Assembly: GCF_051020515.1 (NCBI RefSeq) | Contig: NZ_CP194857.1 | Coordinates: forward strand, 3,348,001-3,412,000 | From: CALKWS01 sp051020515 | Lineage (GTDB): Bacteria > Actinomycetota > Actinomycetes > Actinomycetales > Beutenbergiaceae | Direction of reading: 5' to 3' | Length of the DNA stretch: 64,000 nucleotides | Shown: piece after piece, positions 27,993 through 36,211 of the stretch | Layout of the letters: every line of letters begins with the position of its first letter | How positions within the stretch are numbered: the stretch's first letter is position 1 | Program-made: the position numbers and the translations under genes | Notes under the pieces: model-generated | Databases searched by the model: none | Told to the model about the DNA's origin: nothing | Seen by the model: only the letters and a program-made list of their open reading frames with translations

Positions 27993-30900
27993 TGCCCCGT
28001 CGCACCGACATCTCCAGCGTGCTGGTGATCGGCTCCGGGCCGATCGTGATCGGCCAGGCCGCCGAATTCGACTACTCCGGGACCCAGGCCTGCCGGGTAC
28101 TGCGCGAGGAGGGCCTGCGCGTGATCCTGGTCAACTCCAACCCGGCCACGATCATGACCGATCCCGAGTTTGCCGACGCGACCTACGTCGAACCGATCAC
28201 CCCCGAGGTGGTCGCCTCCATCATCGCCAAGGAGCGGCCGGACGCGGTACTGCCCACACTGGGCGGACAGACCGCGCTCAACACCGCGATCGCCCTGGAC
28301 GAGGCCGGGGTGCTGGCGGAGTACGGCGTGGAGATGATCGGGGTCAATACCGCCTCGATCCACCTGGCCGAGGACCGTGAGGCGTTCAAGGAGGTGGTGG
28401 AGCGCTGTGGTGCCGAGAGCGCCAGGTCCACCATCGTGCACACCCTGGAGGAGGCTGTCGCGGCGGTTGAGGACCTGGGCTACCCGGTCGTCGTGCGCCC
28501 CTCCTTCACGATGGGCGGGCTCGGCTCGGGCATCGCCTTCGACGAGGAGCAGTTGCGCCAGATCGCCGGCACGGGCCTGCACTACTCGCCTACCACTGAG
28601 GTGCTCCTGGAGGAGTCGATCCTGGGGTGGAAGGAGTACGAGCTCGAACTGATGCGCGACTCCGCGGACAACGTGGTCGTGGTCTGCTCGATCGAGAACG
28701 TCGACCCGGTGGGGGTGCACACCGGTGACTCGGTGACCGTGGCGCCGGCGATGACGCTGACCGACCGGGAGTACCAGAAACTGCGGGACGTGGGCATCGC
28801 GGTGATCCGCGAGGTCGGTGTGGACACCGGCGGCTGCAACATCCAGTTCGCCGTGCACCCGCGCACCGGCCGGGTCGTGGTGATCGAGATGAACCCGCGG
28901 GTGTCGCGCTCCTCCGCGCTGGCCTCCAAGGCCACCGGTTTCCCGATCGCCAAGATCGCCGCGAAACTGGCCACCGGGTACACCCTGGACGAGATCCCGA
29001 ACGACATCACCTCACCCGGAGGAGCGCTGCCGCCTGGGTCGGCACGGGAAGGCAGGCCCCCGAGCACGACCGCGGCGTTCGAACCCACGCTGGACTACGT
29101 GGCTGTCAAGGTGCCCCGGTTCGCCTTCGAGAAGTTCCCCGCCGCCGATCCGCTGCTGACCACCACCATGAAGTCGGTGGGGGAGGCGATGGCGCTGGGA
29201 CGCAACTTCACCGAGGCCCTGCAGAAGGGGTTGCGTTCGATCGATGCCCCGGAGATCGCCTTCGACTACTCCGGTCCCGCACCGGACGCGGACGCCACGG
29301 CCGAGTTGCTCGAGGCGATGTCCACCCCGACCCCGGACCGCCTGATGCAGGTGCAGCAGGCGCTGCGCGGAGGCGCCACCGTGGAAGCGATCGTCGAGGC
29401 GACCGCGATCGACCCGTGGTTCCTGGACCAGCTGGTCCTGCTGCAGGAGGTGGCCGAAGAGCTCGCCGGGTCCCAGCGCCTGGACCGTGACGTGCTCGCC
29501 CGAGCCAAACGGCACGGGTTCTCCGACGTCCAGATCGGCGCGATCCGCGGCCTGAGTGCCGCGACGGTGCGGGAGTTGCGCAACGCCTTCGACCTGCACC
29601 CGGTGTACAAGACGGTGGACACCTGTGCGGCGGAGTTCGCGGCGCGCACTCCCTACCACTACTCGACCTACGAGTCCGAGACCGAGGTGGTACCGCGGGA
29701 CCGTCCCGCCGTGCTGATCCTGGGATCGGGACCGAACCGGATCGGGCAGGGGATCGAGTTCGACTACTCCTGCGTGCACGCCGCACTCGCGCTGCAAGAG
29801 CAGTACGAGACGGTGATGATCAACTGCAACCCCGAGACCGTCTCCACCGACTACGACACCGCGGACCGGCTCTACTTCGAGCCCCTCACTCTCGAGGACG
29901 TGCTGGAGGTCTATCGCGCCGAGTGCGCGGTGGGCGAGGTTGCCGGGGTGATCGTCCAACTCGGTGGGCAGACCCCGTTGTCGTTGGCGGCGGACCTGGA
30001 GGCCGCCGGCCTGCCGATCTGGGGCACCCCTCCGGCTGCGATCGACGCCGCCGAGGACCGCGGCCAGTTCGGCCAGGTGCTGGTCTCGGCCGGACTGCCC
30101 GCGCCCGCGTTCGGGACCGCGATCTCCCTCAACCAGGCCAGGGAGGTGGCCGACCGGATCGGCTACCCGGTGCTGGTGCGGCCCTCCTACGTGCTGGGGG
30201 GACGCGGCATGGAGATCGTCTACGACGAGGCGCAGCTCGGGGACTACCTCTCCCGCGCCACCGGTGTGCACGGGGAGCACGCTGAATACGCCGCGCTGCC
30301 GGCCCCGGTCCTGGTGGACCGGTTCCTGGACCAGGCCATCGAGGTCGACGTCGACGCCATCTACGACGGCGAGGAGTTGTTCCTGGGCGGGGTGATGGAG
30401 CACATCGAGGAGGCCGGGATCCATTCCGGAGACTCATCCTGCGTGCTCCCCCCGATCACGCTCTCGGACTCGATGGTGCAACGGATCCGCACCTCTACCG
30501 AGGCCATCGCGGCCGGGGTCGGGGTACGGGGGCTGTTGAACATCCAGTTCGCCCTGTCCGCGGACGTGCTCTACGTGCTGGAGGCCAACCCGCGTGCCTC
30601 CAGGACCGTTCCGTTCGTGTCGAAGGCCACCGGCGTTCCACTCGCCAAGGCCGCGGCACTGGTGATGTCGGGCACCACGATCGCGCAGTTGCGCGCCGAC
30701 GGCCTGTTGCCCCAACAGGACGCGGCGGCCACCGGTGTGCATGCACCGATCGCGGTGAAGGAGGCGGTGTTACCGTTCAAGCGGTTCCGCACCGCCCAGG
30801 GCAGGGTGGTCGACACCGTGCTCGGGCCGGAGATGCGCTCCACCGGTGAGGTGATGGGCTTCGACGTGGACTTCCCGTTGGCCTTCGCCAAGTCCCAGTC

Positions 30901-31354
30901 GGCCGCTTTCGGTGGGCTGCCGGAGAGCGGCACCGTGTTCGTCTCCGTGGCGGACCGGGACAAGCGCTCCCTGGTGCTGCCGGTCAGCCGGCTGGTCGAA
31001 CTCGGCTTCACGATCCTGGCCACCAGCGGCACCGCCAGCGTGCTGCTGCGCAACGGGATTCCGTGCACCGTGGTGCGCAAGGCCTCCGACGGCCCGGGCC
31101 CGGGCGGTGAGGGCACCATCGTGGACCTGATCAACGCCGGCGGCGTGGACATGGTGGTGAACACACCCGGCTCCCGGCGAGCCCGCGCCGACGGGTATGA
31201 CATCCGTGCCGCGACCACCGCGGCGGATAAGGCCATCGTCACCACCACCCAGCAACTCAGCGCCGCCGTACAGGGCATCGAGGCCCGCCGGCGCGGCCCG
31301 TATGAGGTGCGGTCCCTGCAGACCTACGCCCAAGTCGACCGGGTCGGGCCGTGA
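27992..31354 (+). CDS. carB: Carbamoyl-phosphate synthase large subunit
   Basis: 1120 residues, uninterrupted. Two homologous ATP-grasp halves: the first opens VLVIGSGPIVIGQAAEFDYSG and the second AVLILGSGPNRIGQGIEFDYS. ATP-grasp metal loops are VVVIEMNPRVSRSSALASKATG and YVLEANPRASRTVPFVSKATG. The C-terminal MGS-like allosteric domain begins about residue 975 (GTVFVSVADRDKRSLVLPVSRL), the site where UMP or ornithine would bind. It overlaps pyrF by four bases. Confidence 0.97.
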   Translation: MPRRTDISSVLVIGSGPIVIGQAAEFDYSGTQACRVLREEGLRVILVNSNPATIMTDPEFADATYVEPITPEVVASIIAKERPDAVLPTLGGQTALNTAIALDEAGVLAEYGVEMIGVNTASIHLAEDREAFKEVVERCGAESARSTIVHTLEEAVAAVEDLGYPVVVRPSFTMGGLGSGIAFDEEQLRQIAGTGLHYSPTTEVLLEESILGWKEYELELMRDSADNVVVVCSIENVDPVGVHTGDSVTVAPAMTLTDREYQKLRDVGIAVIREVGVDTGGCNIQFAVHPRTGRVVVIEMNPRVSRSSALASKATGFPIAKIAAKLATGYTLDEIPNDITSPGGALPPGSAREGRPPSTTAAFEPTLDYVAVKVPRFAFEKFPAADPLLTTTMKSVGEAMALGRNFTEALQKGLRSIDAPEIAFDYSGPAPDADATAELLEAMSTPTPDRLMQVQQALRGGATVEAIVEATAIDPWFLDQLVLLQEVAEELAGSQRLDRDVLARAKRHGFSDVQIGAIRGLSAATVRELRNAFDLHPVYKTVDTCAAEFAARTPYHYSTYESETEVVPRDRPAVLILGSGPNRIGQGIEFDYSCVHAALALQEQYETVMINCNPETVSTDYDTADRLYFEPLTLEDVLEVYRAECAVGEVAGVIVQLGGQTPLSLAADLEAAGLPIWGTPPAAIDAAEDRGQFGQVLVSAGLPAPAFGTAISLNQAREVADRIGYPVLVRPSYVLGGRGMEIVYDEAQLGDYLSRATGVHGEHAEYAALPAPVLVDRFLDQAIEVDVDAIYDGEELFLGGVMEHIEEAGIHSGDSSCVLPPITLSDSMVQRIRTSTEAIAAGVGVRGLLNIQFALSADVLYVLEANPRASRTVPFVSKATGVPLAKAAALVMSGTTIAQLRADGLLPQQDAAATGVHAPIAVKEAVLPFKRFRTAQGRVVDTVLGPEMRSTGEVMGFDVDFPLAFAKSQSAAFGGLPESGTVFVSVADRDKRSLVLPVSRLVELGFTILATSGTASVLLRNGIPCTVVRKASDGPGPGGEGTIVDLINAGGVDMVVNTPGSRRARADGYDIRAATTAADKAIVTTTQQLSAAVQGIEARRRGPYEVRSLQTYAQVDRVGP

Positions 31355-32244
31355 GCGCGGACTCCGCCGCGGCGCCGGCTCCGGGAAGCACCGGGTTCGG
31401 CAGCAGGCTGGCCGCGGCGATGGACGCGCGCGGTCCCCTGTGCGTGGGGATTGACCCGCACCCGCAACTGCTGGCGCACTGGGGCCTGGACAACGGAACG
31501 AGCGGCGTGCGTGAGTTCTCCCTGCGCGCCCTGGAGGCGGTCGGCCCGCACGTGGCCGCCGTGAAGCCGCAGGCGGCCTTCTTCGAACGGCTCGGCAGCG
31601 CGGGCCCGGCCCTGCTGGCCGAGGTGGTGCAGGCGGCTCGCTCGGCCGGGGTGCTGTGCATCGTCGATGCCAAGCGCGGTGACATCGGCTCCACCATGGC
31701 GGCCTACGCGCAGGCCTTCCTCGGCGACGACTCGGATCTGGCCGGCGATGCAGTGACCCTTTCCCCGTTCCTGGGCTATGAGTCCCTGGCACCTGCACTG
31801 GACCTGGCCGGCCGCACCGGCCGTGGGGTGTTCGTGCTCGCCCTGACCTCCAACCCCGCCGGTGCGACCATCCAGCACGCCCGCGCCGAGGACGGACGCA
31901 CCGTGGCTGCCACGATCGCCGCCCACGCCGCTCGCAGCAACGCCACCGAGGTGGCCGCCGGTGCCCCCCTGGGCAGCGTCGGACTCGTGGTCGGAGCCAC
32001 CGTGGCGAACGCTCCGGAGATCACCGGAACCGACCTGGCCGCCGTGCGGGGCCCGTTGCTCGCCCCGGGGCTGGGCGCCCAGGGCGCCAGCGCCGCCGAC
32101 CTGCCCGGCACCTTCGCAGACGCGATCCCGGCGGTGCTGGCCACCGCCTCCCGCAGTGTGCTCGGTGCCGGACCCGACCCGGCCGCGATGGCCCGGACTG
32201 CTCGTGCCCTGGCCGGGGAACTGGCCGAGGTCACCGGTCGCTGA
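31351..32244 (+). CDS. pyrF: Orotidine 5'-phosphate decarboxylase (type 2)
   Basis: Final step to UMP. 297 residues; the catalytic motif DAKRGDIGSTMAAYAQ and the N-terminal LCVGIDPHPQLLAHWG identify the long type 2 form found in actinobacteria. GTG start inside the carB stop. With pyrR, pyrB, pyrC, carA and carB it completes the operon. pyrD, pyrE and pyrG are not in this window. Confidence 0.95.
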   Translation: MSADSAAAPAPGSTGFGSRLAAAMDARGPLCVGIDPHPQLLAHWGLDNGTSGVREFSLRALEAVGPHVAAVKPQAAFFERLGSAGPALLAEVVQAARSAGVLCIVDAKRGDIGSTMAAYAQAFLGDDSDLAGDAVTLSPFLGYESLAPALDLAGRTGRGVFVLALTSNPAGATIQHARAEDGRTVAATIAAHAARSNATEVAAGAPLGSVGLVVGATVANAPEITGTDLAAVRGPLLAPGLGAQGASAADLPGTFADAIPAVLATASRSVLGAGPDPAAMARTARALAGELAEVTGR

Positions 32245-32289
32245 TGCCGGCAGACCCAGCGACCGCCGCCGCGGGCGTGCGCGGTTCGA

Positions 32290-32319
32290 TTGAACTGCCT
32301 ACCCGCAGTGGGCTAGGTT
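32290..32319 (+). promoter_or_regulatory. Promoter of mihF
   Basis: TTGAAC (32290-32295) and TAGGTT (32314-32319) are 18 bases apart, leaving a leader of about 30 bases before the GTG of mihF. Confidence 0.6.
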
Positions 32320-32356
32320 GCAACTCATCCCATTCGTCGAATCGAGGTCGAGCACC

Positions 32357-32668
32357 GTGGCCCTACCGCCGTTGACACCCGAACAACGAAGCGTGGCGCT
32401 GGAGAAGGCAAAAGCCGCACGTGCCGCGCGCGCCGAGGTGAAGAACCGCCTGAAGTACTCCGGAGCCACCCTCTCGGAAATCCTGGAGGAGGGACGCAGC
32501 GTCGACGCCGTCGGAAAGTTGAAGGTCCTCGCCCTGCTGGAGTCCCTGCCCGGAGTCGGCAAGGTGACCGCACGCTCGGTGATGGGTGAGATCGGCATCT
32601 CCGAGTCCCGCCGGGTACGTGGACTCGGTCCGCACCAACGTGCCAAACTGGTTGAGAAGTTTGGCTGA
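32357..32668 (+). CDS. mihF: Actinobacterial integration host factor (mIHF)
   Basis: Small nucleoid-associated protein of actinobacteria, unrelated to enterobacterial IHF. 103 residues from a GTG start: ALPPLTPEQRSVALEKAKAARAARAEVKNRLK forms the long N-terminal helix, and the helix-two-turn-helix DNA-binding part reads LESLPGVGKVTARSVMGEIGISESRRVRGLG. The frame extends 13 codons upstream but the chosen start fits the family and the promoter. mihF-gmk-rpoZ is the usual order. Confidence 0.93.
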   Translation: MALPPLTPEQRSVALEKAKAARAARAEVKNRLKYSGATLSEILEEGRSVDAVGKLKVLALLESLPGVGKVTARSVMGEIGISESRRVRGLGPHQRAKLVEKFG

Positions 32669-33242
32669 GCACGACCTACCCGCCACCACCCACTCCCGCC
32701 TGACCGTCCTGGCCGGCCCTACCGCGGTGGGGAAGGGCACCATCTCAGCCGATGTGCGTCGCCGCTATCCCCGCGTCTGGCTCTCGACCTCGGTCACCAC
32801 CCGCCCGCCCCGGCCCGGGGAGGTCGAGGGCGTGCACTACCACTTCGTCAGCCCCGAGCGCTTCACCCAGATGCAACAGCAGGGGGAGTTGCTGGAGTGG
32901 GCGGTGGTGCACGGCCGGAACTCCTACGGAACCCCGCTGGCGCCCCTGCAGGAGCGGCTGCGGGCCGGGGAGCCTGCGCTGCTGGAGATCGACCTGCAGG
33001 GTGCCCGCCAGGTGCGGATGCGCATGCCCGATGCCCGGTTCGTCTTCCTCGCCCCGCCCAGTTGGGCCGAACTCGTGCGCCGCCTCACCGGACGGGGCAC
33101 CGAGGACGCCGAGGAGCGCGAGCGCCGTCTCGCCACCGCGAGGGTGGAGATGGCCGCGGTGGATGAGTTCGACCACATCATCGTCAACGACGATGTGGCG
33201 CGCGCCACCGATGAGTTGGTTTCCCTCATGACCGACGGGTAG
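32661..33242 (+). CDS. gmk: Guanylate kinase
   Basis: Phosphorylates GMP to GDP. P-loop LAGPTAVGKGTI, GMP-binding STSVTTRPPRPGEVEGVHYHF with the conserved Arg and Tyr, and IDLQGARQVR. About 193 residues. No ATG fits: the TTG at 32661, overlapping the mihF stop, is the most likely start, with TTG 32652 as an alternative. The TAG stop is also the start of a TAGGAT -10 hexamer for rpoZ. Confidence 0.92.
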   Translation: MAEHDLPATTHSRLTVLAGPTAVGKGTISADVRRRYPRVWLSTSVTTRPPRPGEVEGVHYHFVSPERFTQMQQQGELLEWAVVHGRNSYGTPLAPLQERLRAGEPALLEIDLQGARQVRMRMPDARFVFLAPPSWAELVRRLTGRGTEDAEERERRLATARVEMAAVDEFDHIIVNDDVARATDELVSLMTDG

Positions 33243-33245
33243 GAT
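33216..33245 (+). promoter_or_regulatory. Promoter of rpoZ overlapping the gmk stop
   Basis: TTGGTT (33216-33221) lies 18 bases before TAGGAT (33240-33245). The -10 hexamer includes the gmk TAG stop. The leader to the rpoZ ATG is about 40 bases. Confidence 0.5.
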
Positions 33246-33292
33246 GGGTCGTTGGACCATCTATCGACGTCGCGTGAGGATCACTGAACACC

Positions 33293-33556
33293 ATGGCAGG
33301 AACTGTCGCTGCACCCGAGGGCATCACCGACCCACCCATCGACGAACTGCTCGAGGCTGCTGACTCCAAGTACGCCTTGGTCATCTACGCGGCCAAGCGC
33401 GCCCGGCAGATCAACTCCTACTACGCCCAGCTCAACGAGGGGCTGCTGGAGTACGTGGGTCCGCTGGTGGAGACCGAGCTCCAGGAGAAGCCGCTCTCGA
33501 TCGCGATGCGGGAGATCAACGAGGGCCTGCTCACGGTCGAACCCAACAAGGTCTGA
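33293..33556 (+). CDS. rpoZ: RNA polymerase omega subunit
   Basis: 87 residues that help fold and hold the beta' subunit. The conserved segment DELLEAADSKYALVIYAAKRARQINSYYAQL is complete, followed by the actinobacterial extension ending in EKPLSIAMREINEGLLTVEP. It is followed after seven bases by coaBC. Confidence 0.95.
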   Translation: MAGTVAAPEGITDPPIDELLEAADSKYALVIYAAKRARQINSYYAQLNEGLLEYVGPLVETELQEKPLSIAMREINEGLLTVEPNKV

Positions 33557-33563
33557 GTCCCTC

Positions 33564-34838
33564 GTGCGCATCATCCTCGGTGTCTCCGGGGGGATCGCCG
33601 CGTACAAGGCAGTCCTCGCGCTTCGCCTCCTCACCGAGGCCGGCCACCAGGTGCGGGTCATCCCGACCGAGGCCGCACTGGCGTTCGTGGGGAGGCCCAC
33701 CTGGGAGGCACTGTCGCACCAGCCGGTGACGACATCGGTCTTCGACGGCACGGACACCGTCGACCACGTGCGGCTGGGCCGGGAAGCCGACCTGGTGATC
33801 GTGGCACCGGCGACGGCGGACCTGCTCGCCCGGGCCGCCACCGGGCGTGCCGATGACCTGCTCACCGCGACCTTGCTGACCGTGCACTGTCCGGTGCTGA
33901 TCGCCCCAGCCATGCACACCGAGATGTGGCACCACCCCGCGACCCGGGACAACGTGGCCACCCTGCGCCGCCACGGCGCGCATGTGCTGGACCCGGACAG
34001 CGGGCGCCTCACCGGTGCCGACACCGGCCCCGGGCGGCTGCCCGAACCCGCCGTCATCGTGGCCGCGGCCCTTGCGCTGGTGCACCGGGACGAAACCCCC
34101 GGCGCCGCCGATCCACAGGCCGTGGCGCCGTCGGCGCCCCTGGCCGGGTGCACCGTGGCGATCAGCGCAGGCGGCACCCGCGAGCCCCTGGACCCGGTCC
34201 GCTTCCTGGGAAACCGGTCATCGGGCCGGCAGGGCCTGGCCCTGGCACGGCTCGCCGCGGACCGGGGTGCCACGGTTCACCTGGCCGCGGCGAATGTCGA
34301 GGCCGCCCTGCTGGCGGACCTGCCACCGCAGGTCCGGATCGAGCAGGTGGAGACCACCGCGGAGCTCCAGGCGGCGATGACCACCGCCGCAGCGAACGCC
34401 CACGCGGTCATCATGGCCGCCGCCGTGGCCGACTTCCGGCCGGCCAGCACCGTCGAGGCCAAGATCAAGACCCACGACGCCGAGGGTAACCGGCGGCAGA
34501 CCCCGGCGATCGAGTTGGTCGCCAATCCGGACATCCTTGCTGCCCTGGTGGCCTCCCGGCCGCCCGGGCAGGTCGTGGTCGGCTTCGCCGCGGAGACCGG
34601 CGCCGATTCCGCCGAGGTGCTGGAGCACGGCCGCGCAAAGGCACGCCGCAAAGGGGCGGACTTGCTCGCCGTCAACCGGGTGGGTGCGGGCGCCGGATTC
34701 GGGGATGTCCCGAACGAGGTGGTCATCCTGGACTCCGACGGCGGCGAGATCGGCCGCGCCGGGGGCACCAAGACCGAGGTGGCGGCCGGAATCCTGGACG
34801 CGATCGCAGCCCGCCTGGGCTCGGCCGCGCACTCCTGA
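33564..34838 (+). CDS. coaBC: Bifunctional phosphopantothenoylcysteine decarboxylase / phosphopantothenate-cysteine ligase
   Basis: Two consecutive steps of coenzyme A synthesis. The CoaC flavoprotein half (about residues 1-180) has ILGVSGGIAAYKA with the active-site His in WEALSHQPV and the APAMHTEMWHHPATRDN substrate loop. The CoaB half begins around residue 190 with AISAGGTREPLDPVRFLGNRSSGRQG and contains the AAVADFRP and AKIKTHDAEG motifs. 424 residues, uninterrupted, GTG start. Confidence 0.95.
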   Translation: MRIILGVSGGIAAYKAVLALRLLTEAGHQVRVIPTEAALAFVGRPTWEALSHQPVTTSVFDGTDTVDHVRLGREADLVIVAPATADLLARAATGRADDLLTATLLTVHCPVLIAPAMHTEMWHHPATRDNVATLRRHGAHVLDPDSGRLTGADTGPGRLPEPAVIVAAALALVHRDETPGAADPQAVAPSAPLAGCTVAISAGGTREPLDPVRFLGNRSSGRQGLALARLAADRGATVHLAAANVEAALLADLPPQVRIEQVETTAELQAAMTTAAANAHAVIMAAAVADFRPASTVEAKIKTHDAEGNRRQTPAIELVANPDILAALVASRPPGQVVVGFAAETGADSAEVLEHGRAKARRKGADLLAVNRVGAGAGFGDVPNEVVILDSDGGEIGRAGGTKTEVAAGILDAIAARLGSAAHS

Positions 34839-34927
34839 GCCAACGTCGCCAACGGCAAGGGCTGGAAGGGGTTGCACGGAACGCGGGCGTGCCCCGGTCC
34901 CGACGGGCTCGTGTGGGCGCGAACCAC

Positions 34928-34933
34928 TAGGCT
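34928..34933 (+). promoter_or_regulatory. Putative -10 box of metK, leaderless
   Basis: TAGGCT stands six bases before the GTG start of metK in a 101-base gap after coaBC. No Shine-Dalgarno and no clear -35 are visible. No SAM riboswitch fold was recognised in the gap. Confidence 0.45.
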
Positions 34934-34939
34934 CGCGTC

Positions 34940-36142
34940 GTGAGTATTCGACTGTTTACCTCCGAGTCCGTCACCGAGGGGCATCCGGACAAGATCTGCG
35001 ACCTGATCTCCGACTCCATCCTGGACGCCATGTTGAAGCAGGACCCGGCCTCCCGGGTCGCCGTGGAGACGATGGTCACCACGGGGCTGGTGCACGTAGC
35101 CGGTGAGGTCACCACCGACTCCTACGTGGAGATCCCGCAGCTGGTTCGTGATGTCATCACCGAGATCGGCTACACCTCTTCCGACATCGGCTTCGACGGT
35201 CGCTCGTGCGGCGTGTCGATCTCCATCGACCAGCAGTCCGCCGAGATCGCCGCCGGGGTGGACACCTCCCTGGAGACGCGCCAGGGCACCGCTGTCGACG
35301 ACCAGGACCTGCAGGGCGCGGGGGACCAGGGCCTGATGTTCGGTTACGCCTGCTCCGACACCCCCGAGTTGATGCCGCTGCCGATCCTGATGTCGCATCG
35401 GATCACCCAGCGTCTGGCCGAGGTCCGCAAGCAGGGCATCGCAGCCGGCCTGCGACCCGATGCCAAGACACAGGTCACCATCGGCTACGAGGGCGAACGC
35501 CCGGTGACGGTGGACACCGTGGTGCTGTCCACGCAGCACGAGGCGCACCTGGACCCCGAACGCGACCTACCGCCGCTGCTGCGCGAACACGTGATCGACC
35601 ACGTGCTGCGCGGGTTCGCCGCGGGCATGGACCTGGACGTCTCCGACGTCACCACGCTGATCAATCCCTCCGGTGCGTTCGTGCTGGGCGGGCCGATGGG
35701 CGATGCCGGGCTGACCGGCCGCAAGATCATCGTCGACACCTACGGCGGGATGGCCCGGCACGGAGGCGGGGCGTTCTCCGGAAAGGATCCCTCTAAAGTT
35801 GACCGTTCGGCCTCCTACGCGATGCGCTGGGTGGCCAAGAACGTGGTTGCCGCCGGTCTGGCCAGCCGTTGTGAGGTCCAGGTCTCCTACGCGATCGGTC
35901 GGGCCCACCCGGTGGCGGTGTACGTCGAGACGTTCGGGACCGAGACCGTTCCGGCGCAGTCGATCCAGAACGCCATCACCGAGGTGTTCGACCTACGTCC
36001 GCTGGCGATCATCGACCACCTCGACCTGATCCGGCCCATCTACGCCGCCACCAGCAACTACGGCCACTTCGGCCGGGAGGTACCCGAGTTCACCTGGGAG
36101 CGCACCGACAAGGTGGCGGACCTGCGAGCAGCCGCCGGCTGA
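34940..36142 (+). CDS. metK: S-adenosylmethionine synthetase
   Basis: Makes SAM from methionine and ATP. 400 residues, uninterrupted: FTSESVTEGHPDKICDLISD at the N-terminus, GAGDQGLMFGYA (signature 1), GGGAFSGKDPSKVDRSA (P-loop-like signature 2) and a C-terminal NYGHFGR. The GTG start agrees with the family N-terminus and with a leaderless transcript. Confidence 0.96.
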   Translation: MSIRLFTSESVTEGHPDKICDLISDSILDAMLKQDPASRVAVETMVTTGLVHVAGEVTTDSYVEIPQLVRDVITEIGYTSSDIGFDGRSCGVSISIDQQSAEIAAGVDTSLETRQGTAVDDQDLQGAGDQGLMFGYACSDTPELMPLPILMSHRITQRLAEVRKQGIAAGLRPDAKTQVTIGYEGERPVTVDTVVLSTQHEAHLDPERDLPPLLREHVIDHVLRGFAAGMDLDVSDVTTLINPSGAFVLGGPMGDAGLTGRKIIVDTYGGMARHGGGAFSGKDPSKVDRSASYAMRWVAKNVVAAGLASRCEVQVSYAIGRAHPVAVYVETFGTETVPAQSIQNAITEVFDLRPLAIIDHLDLIRPIYAATSNYGHFGREVPEFTWERTDKVADLRAAAG

Positions 36143-36211
36143 GCACCGCCGCACCCGGACCGGCACCGCGGCGGGTTTCCCGCTGTGGGCGCTTCATGGT
36201 GGGATCGGAGC